Below, piece after piece: positions 1-10,340 of a stretch of 64,000 nt of DNA (positions are counted from its first letter, which is position 1; each line of letters starts with the position of its first letter). The translations under genes and the position numbers were made by a program. The DNA comes from Neostapfia colusana. Its lineage: Eukaryota > Streptophyta > Magnoliopsida > Poales > Poaceae. Under the pieces are notes generated by a model. It was not told the DNA's origin, searched no databases, and was given only the letters and a program-made list of their open reading frames with translations. The stretch lies in contig JASWHV010000009.1 of assembly GCA_030760725.1 (NCBI GenBank), forward strand, positions 110,557,854-110,621,853. The letters are read 5' to 3'.

Positions 1-322
1 TATCATGCAGCGTGAAAAGGCCCCGGCTTGCACAGGCACGACGCTTGAGATCATGGGCTACATCACTGTCGTAGAGAATTTTCTTTTTTTTAGAAAAGGC
101 CAAGAAATAATTCCATAAAGTATGCAGCATTCTCTACACCACGATTTATTTCTACAGACCTACCCCTCTATTCTAAAATGATGTTTAGAACAACTAGTTT
201 AGTTCAAATTGATTTAGGTTTCTTGTACTAAACGTAATTTATTTCAAAACGAAGTGAGTATCGATCGGTAGTTAACAGAAGTATGTCGTTAATTTCCCTA
301 ACGCCTCTCAGTCCGGTACTGC
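1..322. other. unassigned left edge
   Basis: I see no gene, terminal repeat or known element signature here. The sequence is AT-rich with short T runs. Open frames are short and carry no recognisable domain. It borders the repeat starting at 323, so it may be part of a larger decayed element whose other end lies outside the window. Confidence 0.4.
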
Positions 323-748
323 TGTCACTTGATGGCTCTCTGATCCTACCAGAGCTACATAAAATCCTCTTTTCAAGAGCAATACACCCTGGCAAAAGAG
401 TACGATCATGTCCAGTATCGCTCAAAGGCGGGCCCAGCCCAAAGCCAACGACTCGGGCCATTGGCCCAGTGACCACGCCTGCTAGAAGGGTCATACCCGC
501 TCGCTGGCCTTCCTCTTCTTCGTCGTTAATTGCACGGCGAGAGGCAGCGCCGGCCGCCGTGGCCATGCATGGCGGTGGGACGACCGGACTACGGACTCGG
601 GCACGGGAGCGCTAGACTCGAGGGAGGTCGTGGTAGGAAGTACACGATCGAGCGGCGACCAGACCTTGCCCTACTGGTGATAGGAACTTCTTTCCTCATG
701 ATGTCCGTACGTAGAGAACATATCTAGCGGTGCAATACAACACGCCGT
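323..748. repeat. 0.4-kb dispersed repeat, copy 1
   Basis: This stretch aligns along its length with 42394-42813, with scattered substitutions and small indels. Shared landmarks include TGTCACTTG at the start, CTACATAAAATCCTC, GGGCACGGGAGCG-type sequence and AGAGAACATATC near the end. The flanks of the two copies do not match, so the repeat unit is about 420 bp. It is GC-rich in the middle. A minus-strand frame of 112 codons in this copy is not kept in the other, so I do not call a gene. I do not recognise the family; it could be an exon-bearing fragment carried by a transposon or a short non-autonomous element. Confidence 0.6.
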
Positions 749-1694
749 GCATGCAGCGCCAGATCATTAAGCCATCGGATGTTGCCTTGCCTCTCCCAGA
801 CAACCACGGATTAATTCCTGTCTCATGCAGGGTGATCTTCCATGGTAGAGTAAACCTAATACGATCACCATTGCATGTTGCCTTGCCTCTCCCAATTCTA
901 AATCTGTATGTACAGCGTTGTACGTGAGTCGTGTGACAAGGAAACCAAGGTGCTCGATCGTGTTTTCCTTGAAGCGTAACCAGAGGTGTAGAAAGCTGAT
1001 GACAAAAGTACTGTCAGTACAATGTTTGCAGGGTGTTTTATCCTTTGTTTTTCCATCTAAGCAGCAGCCCTGGCACCTTCAAGACGCTCATACACTAATA
1101 ACTGTACATGCAGTAAAGATCACTAATTGGTCATAACTGAAGTGGGTTGTTGGTCGGTATGGTCAAAAGTTAAAAAAAGAATCATTAAACTGGGCCCATA
1201 CAAACTGTCAGAGTACTGAGTGCTTCTATCTGTTTTTAGCACCGAACCTTTTAGTTCATCGCCTCTGTTCCGTCCTTGCCTCCTTGGCCTGTGCTCAATT
1301 TTGTTTGTTTATTTTGGAGGATGGATCTTGACAGGAGACTGCCATATGCTGAAGTCAAATAAATTCTTAAAACATTCAAGGTTGACCGCCATGTAACTCA
1401 GCATTCCATGGTTGGCCAAGCCAGATACGAACCACACGGTCTCTTCTTATAATTGAACACCGATTAACATCGGTGTTTCGATAAAAAGAAACAAATAAAA
1501 CTACCCGATACGAGATCTTGGCATGTGACACACACACAGCTTGAATGCCATGAGGAAAACAAACTAAATCTCCATCTGATCTGAACATGATCACCTACAT
1601 TTTGTTTTTATTTTCAACTTGCTAAGGAGGCATGTTCTCGGTGGTGCCTCGTCCTCTCTCTGCCTTGATGACTAGATCGTGCATCGGGAGTATA
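749..1694. other. unassigned intergenic DNA
   Basis: No supportable gene. A short phrase, ATGTTGCCTTGCCTCTCCCA, occurs twice (near 780 and near 877), which suggests a small local duplication. Open frames are all under 75 codons and look random. The segment ends where the T-rich tail of the LINE begins. Confidence 0.45.
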
Positions 1695-1961
1695 TTTTTT
1701 TCCAAACCGGCAGACCGGTGCAATCATATTAAGATAGAGAAAGAAAGTTAAGTTACAGGATCAGTTCTTGGAGAACTCTAGGGCCAACGCGTTCAGCAAC
1801 TACTGAACGTCGAGTCCGAGCCCGGCGGTGTTTCGCTTCCGCCCTCAGCCACAGGCGAAGATCTTCTATAACTAAATTTTGCAACTACCTATCACTATGC
1901 TCCCTTCCTTCAAAGACACGAAGATTTCGCTCTTGCCATATGAGACAACATGTAAATACTA

Positions 1962-2416
1962 TCAGGGAGAGCAACCCTCTTTTTTGTTGTTTTGATGTTT
2001 AGCAGATAGCTCTTTGAACCAATCTCTCAGGTTCCCAGTAGTTGACCAGTGTGCAGGATGCAAGGAGGACGCCTGAAACTTGTGAAAAACCCACCACCAA
2101 AGTATTTGAGTTACAGGGCATTCCTTGAAAAGGTGATCACCTGTTTCCAGGTTCCGACGACATAACTGACAGAAATATTGATTAGGCCAGCCCCTCCATT
2201 GAAGCCGTGTGGCCGTCCAAATTCTGTTTTGAAAAAGCAGCCAAAACTTAACATCTTGTATTTCGAAGGTGCCCAACCTTGCCAAATCTTTTTGTGGAAC
2301 CATGAGGAGTGACTCCCATAAAACTGAATGTTGTACGCAGATTTTACCGAATAGATTGAATTTTGTGTCCAACGCCAGGAAATGCTATCTTCCTGTGGGT
2401 CCAAATGATGGAAGAC
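1962..2416 (-). pseudogene. LINE ORF2 C-terminal zinc-binding region (zf-RVT), broken
   Basis: The minus strand encodes the region that follows reverse transcriptase in plant LINEs. A W-R-W segment leads into an SVKSAYN-like motif, then a zf-RVT-like stretch with C-x2-C (QLCRRNLETGDHLFKECP) followed by tryptophans. Two overlapping frames carry it, with a frameshift near 2230: one frame covers up to FFKTEFGR, the other picks up at FWLLFQN. The family role is in target-primed reverse transcription. The upstream part of the same ORF is at 7125-9224. The copy is dead because of this frameshift and others upstream. Confidence 0.75.
2412..2416. repeat. target site duplication AAGAC, left
   Basis: AAGAC stands directly before TGTCACACCC and recurs at 7125-7129 directly after the right LTR. 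Both copies lie in LINE ORF2 sequence, so removing the element joins the LINE coding region. Confidence 0.9.
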
Positions 2417-4364
2417 TGTCACACCCGGTTTTCCATAAGAAACACCGAGCGTATACTCACATGTATGCCAGGATCAGTTGATTCATACATGTGCCGACAA
2501 GAGTGTAATATCATTATATTACAAGCCAAGTTCAACGTACATCATAATATTACATCATAGTACATAAAATATCAACTAATAGTACCATTACACTAAACAC
2601 AACAGCGGAAGACTACGTCGCGGATGCTCCAGTTCCACAGGCGTTGCCCGGGGGTTACGCCAACCTAGAACAACTCCTCGGGGTCGAAGTACTCCTCGTC
2701 AAAGTCTACGTCTTCATTTGCACCTGAGCCAACATATGATATCCAACAAAAGCAAGTTTGAGTACCATAGGTACTCAGCAAGTGTAGGAAAGAATGTTAT
2801 GTAGGCCAACAACAAGGAAGGCTAACATGGTTAAGCACTATGCATTAATCCTAAGCCTTAGCTTTGATTAGCAACCTATCTTACTAAGTGATAATCCCAC
2901 CATCATTATAGTTAAGTCATTAATGTTAAGTTACACCACCCAACAACCTCTTTTGACTCACATCCATGTTTCTCTAATCATGGACAAGTCCAAGCCGCTC
3001 TTGACCGTGAGCACGGCTGTCATGACAGTTTGGTTCTCTGCAGAGATTGTACCACTTTACCCACAAGTAGTGATTTCATCCCCTGTTGCCAGGTGGACTA
3101 AGAAAACCTCCCTGATATCCGTGGTTGCAAGCCACATTACACACTTCCTTTGGTGTGCGATCAGGAGATCACTACATGGCCTTTACAAAGGGTCTACCGG
3201 CAAGTACAAGCCCACTGAGGTTTCACCGCTGTAGTTCTTGGGAGTAACCCTCCCCTACAGAAGCCCCCTCTTGAGCCTTGCAGTTCCCAGGGCAGTCAAA
3301 AATGGACTCCCATTCCCCGCACCATCCAAACACTCATACTATACCGGCAAACTCCTAATTAATTGGCCAAGCTGCCCCATCTCAGTCTTGTGGTGGCACT
3401 GTAAAGCCAGGTTAACTGTTCCATGAACCGGTCCTTAGAATCTAGGACAGGCACTAACTCATTCCCGAGTCTCGTGCACGAAGCACCAACCAAACAACCA
3501 GCCTGTCTAGATTCATAACCACATGACACATACACTTGTGTCTTTCATATAATCCACAAGACTAGTATCAACTACATTTCATTCATCTCTAAAGTTCTAA
3601 GCATGGCTAAGCACATAAAATGATAACCATCAAATCCTATCTAATTCCCTCCATGGTTTTACAAGGAAAGATAAAGCAATAAAACTAGGGAAACATCCTA
3701 CACTGGGTTTCATATTAAAGACATTATGCAAATAATCTAACTATTCATCCTAGAATAGGAACAAAGTGATCAAGGAACACTTGCCTTTTTATTGCTGCTC
3801 AGAAATGTCAAAATTTGCCGTTGAAAATCGACAGTTGGTTTTGGGGCTGGTTCTTAATTTAACGATTTCGAGAGGGCCGCATCATTCCGGCCGTGATCAA
3901 CGGAGGCGCACGGTGTCGCTCGGCGGCAGCGATGACTGTCTCGACAAAGAAACACGAACACATGGAAAAACTCACTAATCCTCAACTTTTCTACCAAATT
4001 CGGAGGAGGAAAACACGAGTAACTCACCTAGTGCGGTTTCTTTGATCGAAACAGCCCCAAAATGCGTTGAACGGCGGCGGTGATCGTCGGACTTCATCGC
4101 AAGAGCGCTAGAATCAAGGATCTTCTACATTTTTTTTCTTGTTGGATGGTATCCTAATGAGAATTTGCTTGTGTGTGGGAGAAAGAGAATTGGGGTCTCT
4201 TGTTTGTTTAAATAGGAGAGAAAGAAAAGCACTGGTTGGGGGCTAACGAGCGCACGCGCTGGCATGCGGACGCGCGAGGGGCGCGAGCGAGAGGCGCGAG
4301 CAGCGGGCGCGGCTGTGCGAGGCGTGAGTGGTTTCCCTTTTTTTTTATTCACGTGGCTGTGACA
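2417..4364 (-). repeat. 3' LTR of non-autonomous element
   Basis: Direct repeat of 5178-7124. Read on the minus strand it starts TGTCACAGCC at 4364 and ends GTGTGACA at 2417. Positions 2417 to about 3785 are alignable with the Tekay-type LTR (30191 to about 31558). The remainder, including the U3 start, is unrelated to that LTR, so the LTR is a chimera of a private U3 and a shared R/U5 end. Small open frames here recur in every LTR copy of the window and are not genes. Confidence 0.93.
4207..4214 (-). promoter_or_regulatory. TATA-like box of the non-autonomous LTR
   Basis: The minus strand reads TATTTAAA downstream of a GC-rich U3 start, a position suited to driving LTR transcription. The same sequence is present in the other LTR near 6970. 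It is a plausible TATA box by sequence and place only. Confidence 0.4.
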
Positions 4365-4367
4365 AAC

Positions 4368-4380
4368 TACCCCCCTTAAA
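4368..4380 (-). other. polypurine tract
   Basis: The minus strand reads TTTAAGGGGGGTA immediately before the 3' LTR. This is the plus-strand primer of LTR elements. The Tekay-type element has nearly the same tract (TTAAGGGGGGTAG) at 33374-33386. Confidence 0.85.
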
Positions 4381-5161
4381 TGGAATCTCGCCCCGAGATT
4401 CAGAAGGTTTAAGATTTTGAAAGTTTGGTTGAGTAAATGGTATCATTAATATGTGCAAGAAAGATGTAATCAAAATTCATATGATTAGGACAATACGGTT
4501 AAGACCAAACTATTTGTGGCTACGATGATTGTTAAGTGCCAAAAAACGGTTTTGATATGGTGAAGGAGATATAAGCTTACTAACCTAGTATACACGCTAT
4601 ACACAAGTAAGCATATATCATCGTAGCTTTGTGGTGATCTTCAGAGCCTCCGAGCTTGCTTCCTGTTAGTGGATCTTCATCTTCATGTGTGAGAGCCTTC
4701 TATGTCAATTTTTTCTTCTTACGTTGTCGTCATCGATGATGACCTATCGTATCGATTATCTAATCGTGCTTAAAAGTAAGTGCTAAAATGCGATAAGCTA
4801 CCCCCCTTAAATAAAGAAAACGCACTAGATTACAATATATCAGACAATATTTTTTTAACTTGTTATGACCAATGATTTCATTCGCTAATCAAAATGGGAT
4901 CTAAGCGAGTGGTGAATAAATTTCTTCAAAAGTCTTCTTCCCTTTTCAAATTGTCTTTATACGTTAATCTTCAAAAATTAAAATTATGTTGATTCGAAAA
5001 ATAACAAAGTTAAAAAAATTATGGAAAGCTAGAAGAGGTTGGACTAAAAAAAATATATATCAACTAGTAAACAACGACATTTTTTTAAAATAATTTTATT
5101 AAAATAGTAAAATATTTATTACGTCCATTTCTCACTAGACTTGCGTCCTACGGGCAACCTT

Positions 5162-5174
5162 GGCTCTGATACCA
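5162..5174 (-). other. primer binding site, Met-tRNA type
   Basis: The minus strand reads TGGTATCAGAGCC four bases inside the 5' LTR. It is complementary to the 3' end of plant initiator Met-tRNA, the standard primer for this group of elements. Confidence 0.88.
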
Positions 5175-5177
5175 CTT

Positions 5178-7124
5178 TGTCACACCCGGTTTTCCATAAG
5201 AAACACCGAGCGTATACTCACATGTATGCCAGGATCAGTTGATTCATACATGTGCCGACAAGAGTGTAATATCATTATATTACAAGCCAAGTTCAACGTA
5301 CATCATAATATTACATCATAGTATATAAAATATCAACTAATAGTACCATTACACTAAACACAACAGCGGAAGACTACGTCGTGGATGCTCCAGTTCCACA
5401 GGCGTTGCCCGGGGGTTACGCCAACCTAGAACAACTCCTCAGGGTCGAAGTACTCCTCGTCAAAGTCTACGTCTTCATTTGCACCTGAGCCAACATATGA
5501 TATCCAACAAAAGCAAGTTTGAGTACCATAGGTACTCAGCAAGTGTAGGAAAGAATGTTATGTAGGCCAACAACAAGGAAGGCTAACATGGTTAAGCACT
5601 ATGCATTAATCCTAAGCCTTAGCTTTGATTAGCAACCTATCTTACTAAGTGATAATCCCACCATCATTATAGTTAAGTCATTAATGTTAAGTTACACCAC
5701 CCAACAACCTCTTTTGACTCACATCCATGTTTCTCTAATCATGGACAAGTCCAAGCCGCTCTTGACCGTGAGCACGGCTGTCATGACAGTTTGGTTCTCT
5801 GCAGAGATTGTACCACTTTACCCACAAGTAGTGATTTCATCCCCTGTTGCCAGGTGGACTAAGAAAACCTCCCTGATATCCGTGGTTGCAAGCCACATTA
5901 CACACTTCCTTTGGTGTGCGATCAGGAGATCACTACATGGCCTTTACAAAGGGTCTACCGGCAAGTACAAGCCCACTGAGGTTTCACCGCTGTAGTTCCT
6001 GGGAGTAACCCTCCCCTACAGAAGCCCCCTCTTGAGCCTTGCAGTTCCCAGGGCAGTCAAAAATGGACTCCCATTCCCCGCACCATCCAAACACTCATAC
6101 TATACCGGCAAACTCCTAATTAATTGGCCAAGCTGCCCCATCTCAGTCTTGTGGTGGCACTGTAAAGCCAGGTTAACTGTTCCATGAACCGGTCCTTAGA
6201 ATCTAGGACAGGCACTAACTCATTCCCGAGTCTCGTGCACGAAGCACCAACCAAACAACCAGCCTGTCTAGATTCATAACCACATGACACATACACTTGT
6301 GTCTTTCATATAATCCACAAGACTAGTATCAACTACATTTCATTCATCTCTAAAGTTCTAAGCATGGCTAAGCACATAAAATGATAACCATCAAATCCTA
6401 TCTAATTCCCTCCATGGTTTTACAAGGAAAGATAAAGCAATAAAACTAGGGAAACATCCTACACTGGGTTTCATATTAAAGACATTATGCAAATAATCTA
6501 ACTATTCATCCTAGAATAGGAACAAAGTGATCAAGGAACACTTGCCTTTTTATTGCTGCTCAGAAATGTCAAAATTTGCCGTTGAAAATCGACAGTTGGT
6601 TTTGGGGCTGGTTCTTAATTTAACGATTTCGAGAGGGCCGCATCATTCCGGCCGTGATCAACGGAGGCGCACGGTGTCGCTCGGCGGCAGCGATGACTGT
6701 CTCGACAAAGAAACACGAACACATGGAAAAACTCACTAATCCTCAACTTTTCTACCAAATTCGGAGGAGGAAAACACGAGTAACTCACCTAGTGCGGTTT
6801 CTTTGATCGAAACAGCCCCAAAATGCGTTGAACGGCGGCGGTGATCGTCGGACTTCATCGCAAGAGCGCTAGAATCAAGGATCTTCTACATTTTTTTTCT
6901 TGTTGGATGGTATCCTAATGAGAATTTGCTTGTGTGTGGGAGAAAGAGAATTGGGGTCTCTTGTTTGTTTAAATAGGAGAGAAAGAAAATCACTGGTTGG
7001 GGGCTAACGAGCGCACGCGCTGGCATGCGGACGCGCGAGGGGCGCGAGCGAGAGGCGCGAGCAGCGGGCGCGGCTGTGCGAGGCGTGAGTGGTTTCCCTT
7101 TTTTTTATTCACGTGGCTGTGACA
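5178..7124 (-). repeat. 5' LTR of non-autonomous element
   Basis: Near-identical direct repeat of 2417-4364 (offset 2761). Observed differences are T for C in the TAGTAYATAAAA region, T for C in CGTCGYGG, A for G in CTCRGGG, C for T in AGTTCYTGGG, T for G in GAAAAKCACTGG, and one fewer T in the run before ATTCACGTG. The first bases of the TSD copy follow at 7125. Confidence 0.93.
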
Positions 7125-9224
7125 AAGACCTCCTGACTTTGCAATATTGTCCATAAAAAATTTATTTCGGGTAGGGTGTCCGAGTTTAGCCCATGGAGAA
7201 GATCCCACAACCAAGTGTTGTCCGCCATTGCCTGGGCCACTGTCCTGTTTTTTTCTTCTGCTCAACTGAAAAAGTCTAGAAAACAATATCTCTAAAGAGC
7301 CTTGAGGAAGCCAATTAGATGCCCAAAAAAGTGCGGTCTGACCGTTGTGTACTCTGAGCACCATTGAGGCGTTAAAAAGTGCCATATCCATTTTATCGAC
7401 GGGAAGCTCCCCTCCTGACCAAAGCATTGCCAGAGCAGTCCATTGGTACCATGGCCAACGTAGCCGCAGGGCCCTGCCAAAGCGATGCAAATCAATGATA
7501 CCCAGTCCACCTTTATGCAATGGCCGACATACCATAGACCAATTTACTTCACAATGACCACCCCGCGGCTCCTAAACACCGTCGCGCTTGTCAACAATAG
7601 AAACAAAGTGCTTTGGTGGTTTAAAACTGGTCATTGTATAGATTGGCAGCGCGCTGAGCACCGAACGTACCAACTCACGACGACCTTCAATCGAAAGCAG
7701 CTTGTTTTGCTATCCAGAAAGTTTGGTTTGGACCTTTTCTGTAATGTGTCTCAATTGTGACATCTTCACCTTTTTCACTGACAGAGGGAGACCGAGGTAC
7801 TGCACCGGGCATGGGACGCAGGGGTCTTGAAAATTTCTGAGAACCTGATCAAGGTCAATACTAGAGCACCTTATGGGGGTGACAGACGATTTAGAGACAT
7901 TAAGTTTCAACCCCATAGCTCTCCCGAAACTATCCATGATCGATAGCACGACATCCATGTCCTCTTGTATCGGATTGAGGAACAAAGCTGCATCATCAGC
8001 ATAGGGTGAGACACGGCAATTGGCCGCTCTATCCCGAAGCGAAGAGAGGATTCCTTCACTTGTAGCCCGCTCCATGATCTTGTGCACTGTTTTGAAAGCA
8101 AGGATGAATAGATATGGCGAGAGTGGGTCACCTTGCCTTAAAGCACGACGGTGTTGGATACGTTCACCTAGAATCCCATTTAGATACACCGCCGAAGACG
8201 TGGTGGACAGCATTGATGCAATCCAGTTCCTCCATTGATGTGGCGATCCTCGCTTCTCCAAGAGCTCAAACAAATATTCCCACGAGACTGAATTAAATGC
8301 CATGGATATGTCAAGTTTAAGGAGCAAGATTGGTCGTCACTTCCGGTGATATGACCTAACTACATTCTGCACATACATGAAACTGTCCTGGATACATCTC
8401 TTCTTAATAAAGGAACTCTGAGCTTTGGAGATCAGATATTCCATATGCTTGGACAGTATTAACGCAAGGATTTCCGATATCAGTTTCGAAAATGAGTGAA
8501 TAAGGCTGATCGGTCTATATCTGCTGGTTGCTTGGGATCTGTTTGTTTGGGGATTAGAGTAATAGCAGCACTATTGAGCTGATGTAGTGAACTCGTTGAG
8601 CCGTCATAAATACTGCTCATTGCTGCCATGATCTCAGTTTTGATGTCTGACCAACAAGCTCTGTAAAAATCCCCAGTGAAGCCGTCAGGACCCGGCGCCT
8701 TTTCTGTGGGTAGCTCCGAGATGGTGTTACGCACCTCCTCCTCTGTGAAATTAGCATCCAGGTTGTGGTCCTGCAAACAAGGCATGCCGAGAAAGTCCCA
8801 GTTAACTGTTGCTGAGTGAGCCTCCTTTGCGCCGAGAATCTTTTGGAAGTGCTGGAAGTGGACTTCTTGTTTTTCGGTATGCTGCCAGACATACTGACCC
8901 TCAGCATATTTTAGCCGGTGAATGAAGGACTTCTGACACCGAGAATTGGCCCGAAGGTGGAAGAACTTAGTGCAAGCATCGCCTTCGTGGAGCATGTGAG
9001 CCTTGATTGTTGTCGACGACGAGAACGTTCAATTGCTGCGAGTCGAAGCACTCTAATTTTGAGATCTTTGAGAAGATTAAATTCCACAACTTGCAAGGTG
9101 TGGTCCTCTTAGCCTTCTCTAGTTGGTTTATTACCTTCTTTGCAATATCCAGGCTCCTTCTAGCAGTCCCAAATAGACGTGTGCTCCATGATTTCAATAC
9201 CCTTGCCGTATTTTGTAGCTTCTG
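7125..9224 (-). pseudogene. LINE ORF2 reverse transcriptase segment (block 2 of 3), broken
   Basis: The minus strand carries the middle of a plant LINE ORF2. First comes the linker before RT (LFGTARRSL, then EGDACTKFFHLRANSRCQK at about 8990-8910). Then come TEKAPGPDGF, LKLDISMAFNSVSW, the RQGDPLSPYLF motif and the catalytic YADD box at about 7992-8003, and finally the CRPLHKGGLGIIDL region that precedes the zinc-binding domain. The enzyme family nicks DNA and copies its RNA at the target. Frames change near 8990, 8525 and 7710, and an in-frame TGA lies at 8337-8339, so this copy is inactive. About 150 codons expected between the endonuclease at 16532 and the start of this block are missing. 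Confidence 0.88.
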
Positions 9225-9500
9225 TTGACGACAGTGCCATCGTCAATAAAAATATTGACGATGGCTAGACTCCACCGTCATCAATTAGTCATTAATTGAT
9301 AACGGTTAACCTTGTACCGTCGTCTATAAGGTCTCGGGCCTTATAGATGATAGCTCACCGTCGACAATATAAGCCCTCGTCAACATGGGCCGAAATCTGG
9401 GCCTGCCCGAGACTTTATAGACGACGGTTAAACACACCGTCGTCAATAAAACATTGTAGACGACGGTTCAAGTACACCGTAATTTATAAGTCCCGATATA
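9225..9500. repeat. CACTA left subterminal repeats
   Basis: Multiple direct and inverted copies of GACGACGGT, CCGTCGTCTATAA and close variants occur within 280 bp. In CACTA elements such motifs bind the element's own DNA-binding protein. Part of the array can fold back (for example CCATCGTCAATA against TATTGACGATGG near 9237-9262). Confidence 0.75.
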
Positions 9501-9798
9501 CTCGGGCAGAGGCCGCCACTCGGCTCTCTTCCTCACTCGCGCCGCCACCACTTCGTCCAAGCGCCGCTGCCACCGACCGTCGTTTGGAGCGTTTCCACTG
9601 CTTCACCCGAGCACCGCCGCCGCTGACCGTCGTCATCCCAACGAGGTTCGCCGCCTCCCCCCCTCCTCCCCCCCCTCTTCTCCTCGGACCTCCGCCGGCC
9701 GCCCGCCCCCCACCCTGCTGCGCCTTTATGTTGTGTGAGTCAACATGAAAATGGGACAGGCTGCGGCGCCCCTCCCCACCGCCGCAGCAGCCGCAACT
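9501..9798. other. GC-rich CACTA interior, no gene
   Basis: Strongly C-rich sequence with CCG and CCT runs (especially 9655-9720). Long open frames here result from base composition. It may be captured host DNA next to the DUF241 fragment, but I cannot name a source. Confidence 0.4.
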
Positions 9799-10340
9799 TT
9801 AACGCGTCACTTGCGGCCAAGCCTGCATCACAGCTGCCCTGGAACTCAGCACAGACGAGACTGCCCTCTCGCTGTCTCGCAAATTTTTTTGCTTCGACAA
9901 GAGATATGATGACGACTCCAGCATGGAGATGGCGATCTCTCTGGCTTCAGACAACAGCTTGACGACCCTGCAGTTTTCTTGATCAGCTGCAGCGGATTTC
10001 TTGTTAATCTTCTTCAACTGTTTTTGCATCTTCTTGAACATGCGGATGTAGGAGTGGATCTTGGCCTGAACAGCTGCATCATCTCCTGTTTTCAGAGCCA
10101 ACTGCATGTCCAGGATGCATCTCTTGAGCTCTCCAAAGCTCTCTTGCATGGCGCCGCAGAGGTCGAGCAAGACGAGAGAGTGCTCAAGCTCTTGCTCCAC
10201 TGCTTTCCTTAGCTTGTTAACTTGGCTACTGGGTAAAGGCACAAATTCGCCGATGCAGTTGTAGGCTTCGCCGAGCTTTCTCAAGCCATCACAAATGGTC
10301 CTGACTGCTGCAGAGGATGCGGGTGGTGGTCTGGGCGGCG
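9799..10340 (-). pseudogene. captured DUF241-domain gene fragment
   Basis: The minus strand encodes about 175 codons of a DUF241 family protein, plant proteins of unknown function that are common in grasses as short intronless genes. Recognisable parts are DGLRKLGEAYNCI, LPSSQVNKLRKAVEQELE, SLVLLDLCGAMQESF, ALKTGDDAAVQAKIHSYIR, a lysine-rich helix and a C-terminal REIAISMLESSSYLLSKQ. The usual start lies further upstream, but a TGA interrupts the frame near 10357 and the family N-terminus is not seen. The C-terminal end diverges after about 9840. Lying inside a CACTA element, this looks like transduplicated host sequence. Its high coding quality suggests recent capture. Confidence 0.75.

Larger units (their letters stand above)
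1695..2416 (-). mobile_element. LINE 3' segment with poly(A) end (block 3 of 3)
   Basis: This is the 3' end of a minus-strand non-LTR retrotransposon. The T run at 1695-1701 on the plus strand is the element's poly(A) tail. Blocks 1 and 2 of the same element lie at 16532-20160 and 7125-9224. This block was separated from block 2 by the LTR element at 2417-7124, whose 5-bp target duplication AAGAC (2412-2416 and 7125-7129) marks the join. I did not find a clear target duplication for the LINE itself. Confidence 0.8.
4365..5177 (-). other. internal non-coding domain of the non-autonomous element
   Basis: Only 813 bp lie between the LTRs and no long open frame is present on either strand. The roughly 70 bp next to the 5' LTR, including the primer site, match the equivalent region of the Tekay-type element near 39160-39224. 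This would be expected if reverse transcription signals have been kept for use by its machinery. A second polypurine-like tract (plus strand CTACCCCCCTTAAAT near 4798-4812) sits inside. Confidence 0.75.
2417..7124 (-). mobile_element. non-autonomous LTR retrotransposon (LARD/TRIM-like), very young
   Basis: Two direct LTRs of about 1.95 kb (2417-4364 and 5178-7124) begin TG and end CA. They flank only 813 bp of internal DNA and are bounded by the 5-bp duplication AAGAC (2412-2416, 7125-7129). The primer site beside the right LTR and the polypurine tract beside the left LTR show that the element reads on the minus strand. No coding capacity is visible internally. By eye the LTRs differ at five substitutions and one T-run indel, which at a grass rate of 1.3e-8 per site per year implies an insertion around 0.1 million years ago. 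The last part of each LTR and the primer-site region match the Tekay-type element at 30191-42393, so that family probably supplied the proteins in trans. Confidence 0.92.

Noticed and set aside
2923..3234. 103-codon plus-strand frame repeated at 5684-5995 and, on the opposite strand, near 27007-27300
   Set aside because: It lies inside LTR sequence antisense to the element and is repeated only because the LTRs are repeated. It has no domain.
5162..5174. TGGTATCAGAGCC-type sequences considered as tRNA genes
   Set aside because: They are short primer sites next to LTRs; no cloverleaf can be formed from the surroundings.
9347..9748. 133-codon plus-strand frame in the CACTA left side
   Set aside because: It starts within subterminal repeats and continues through a C-rich tract; a compositional artefact.
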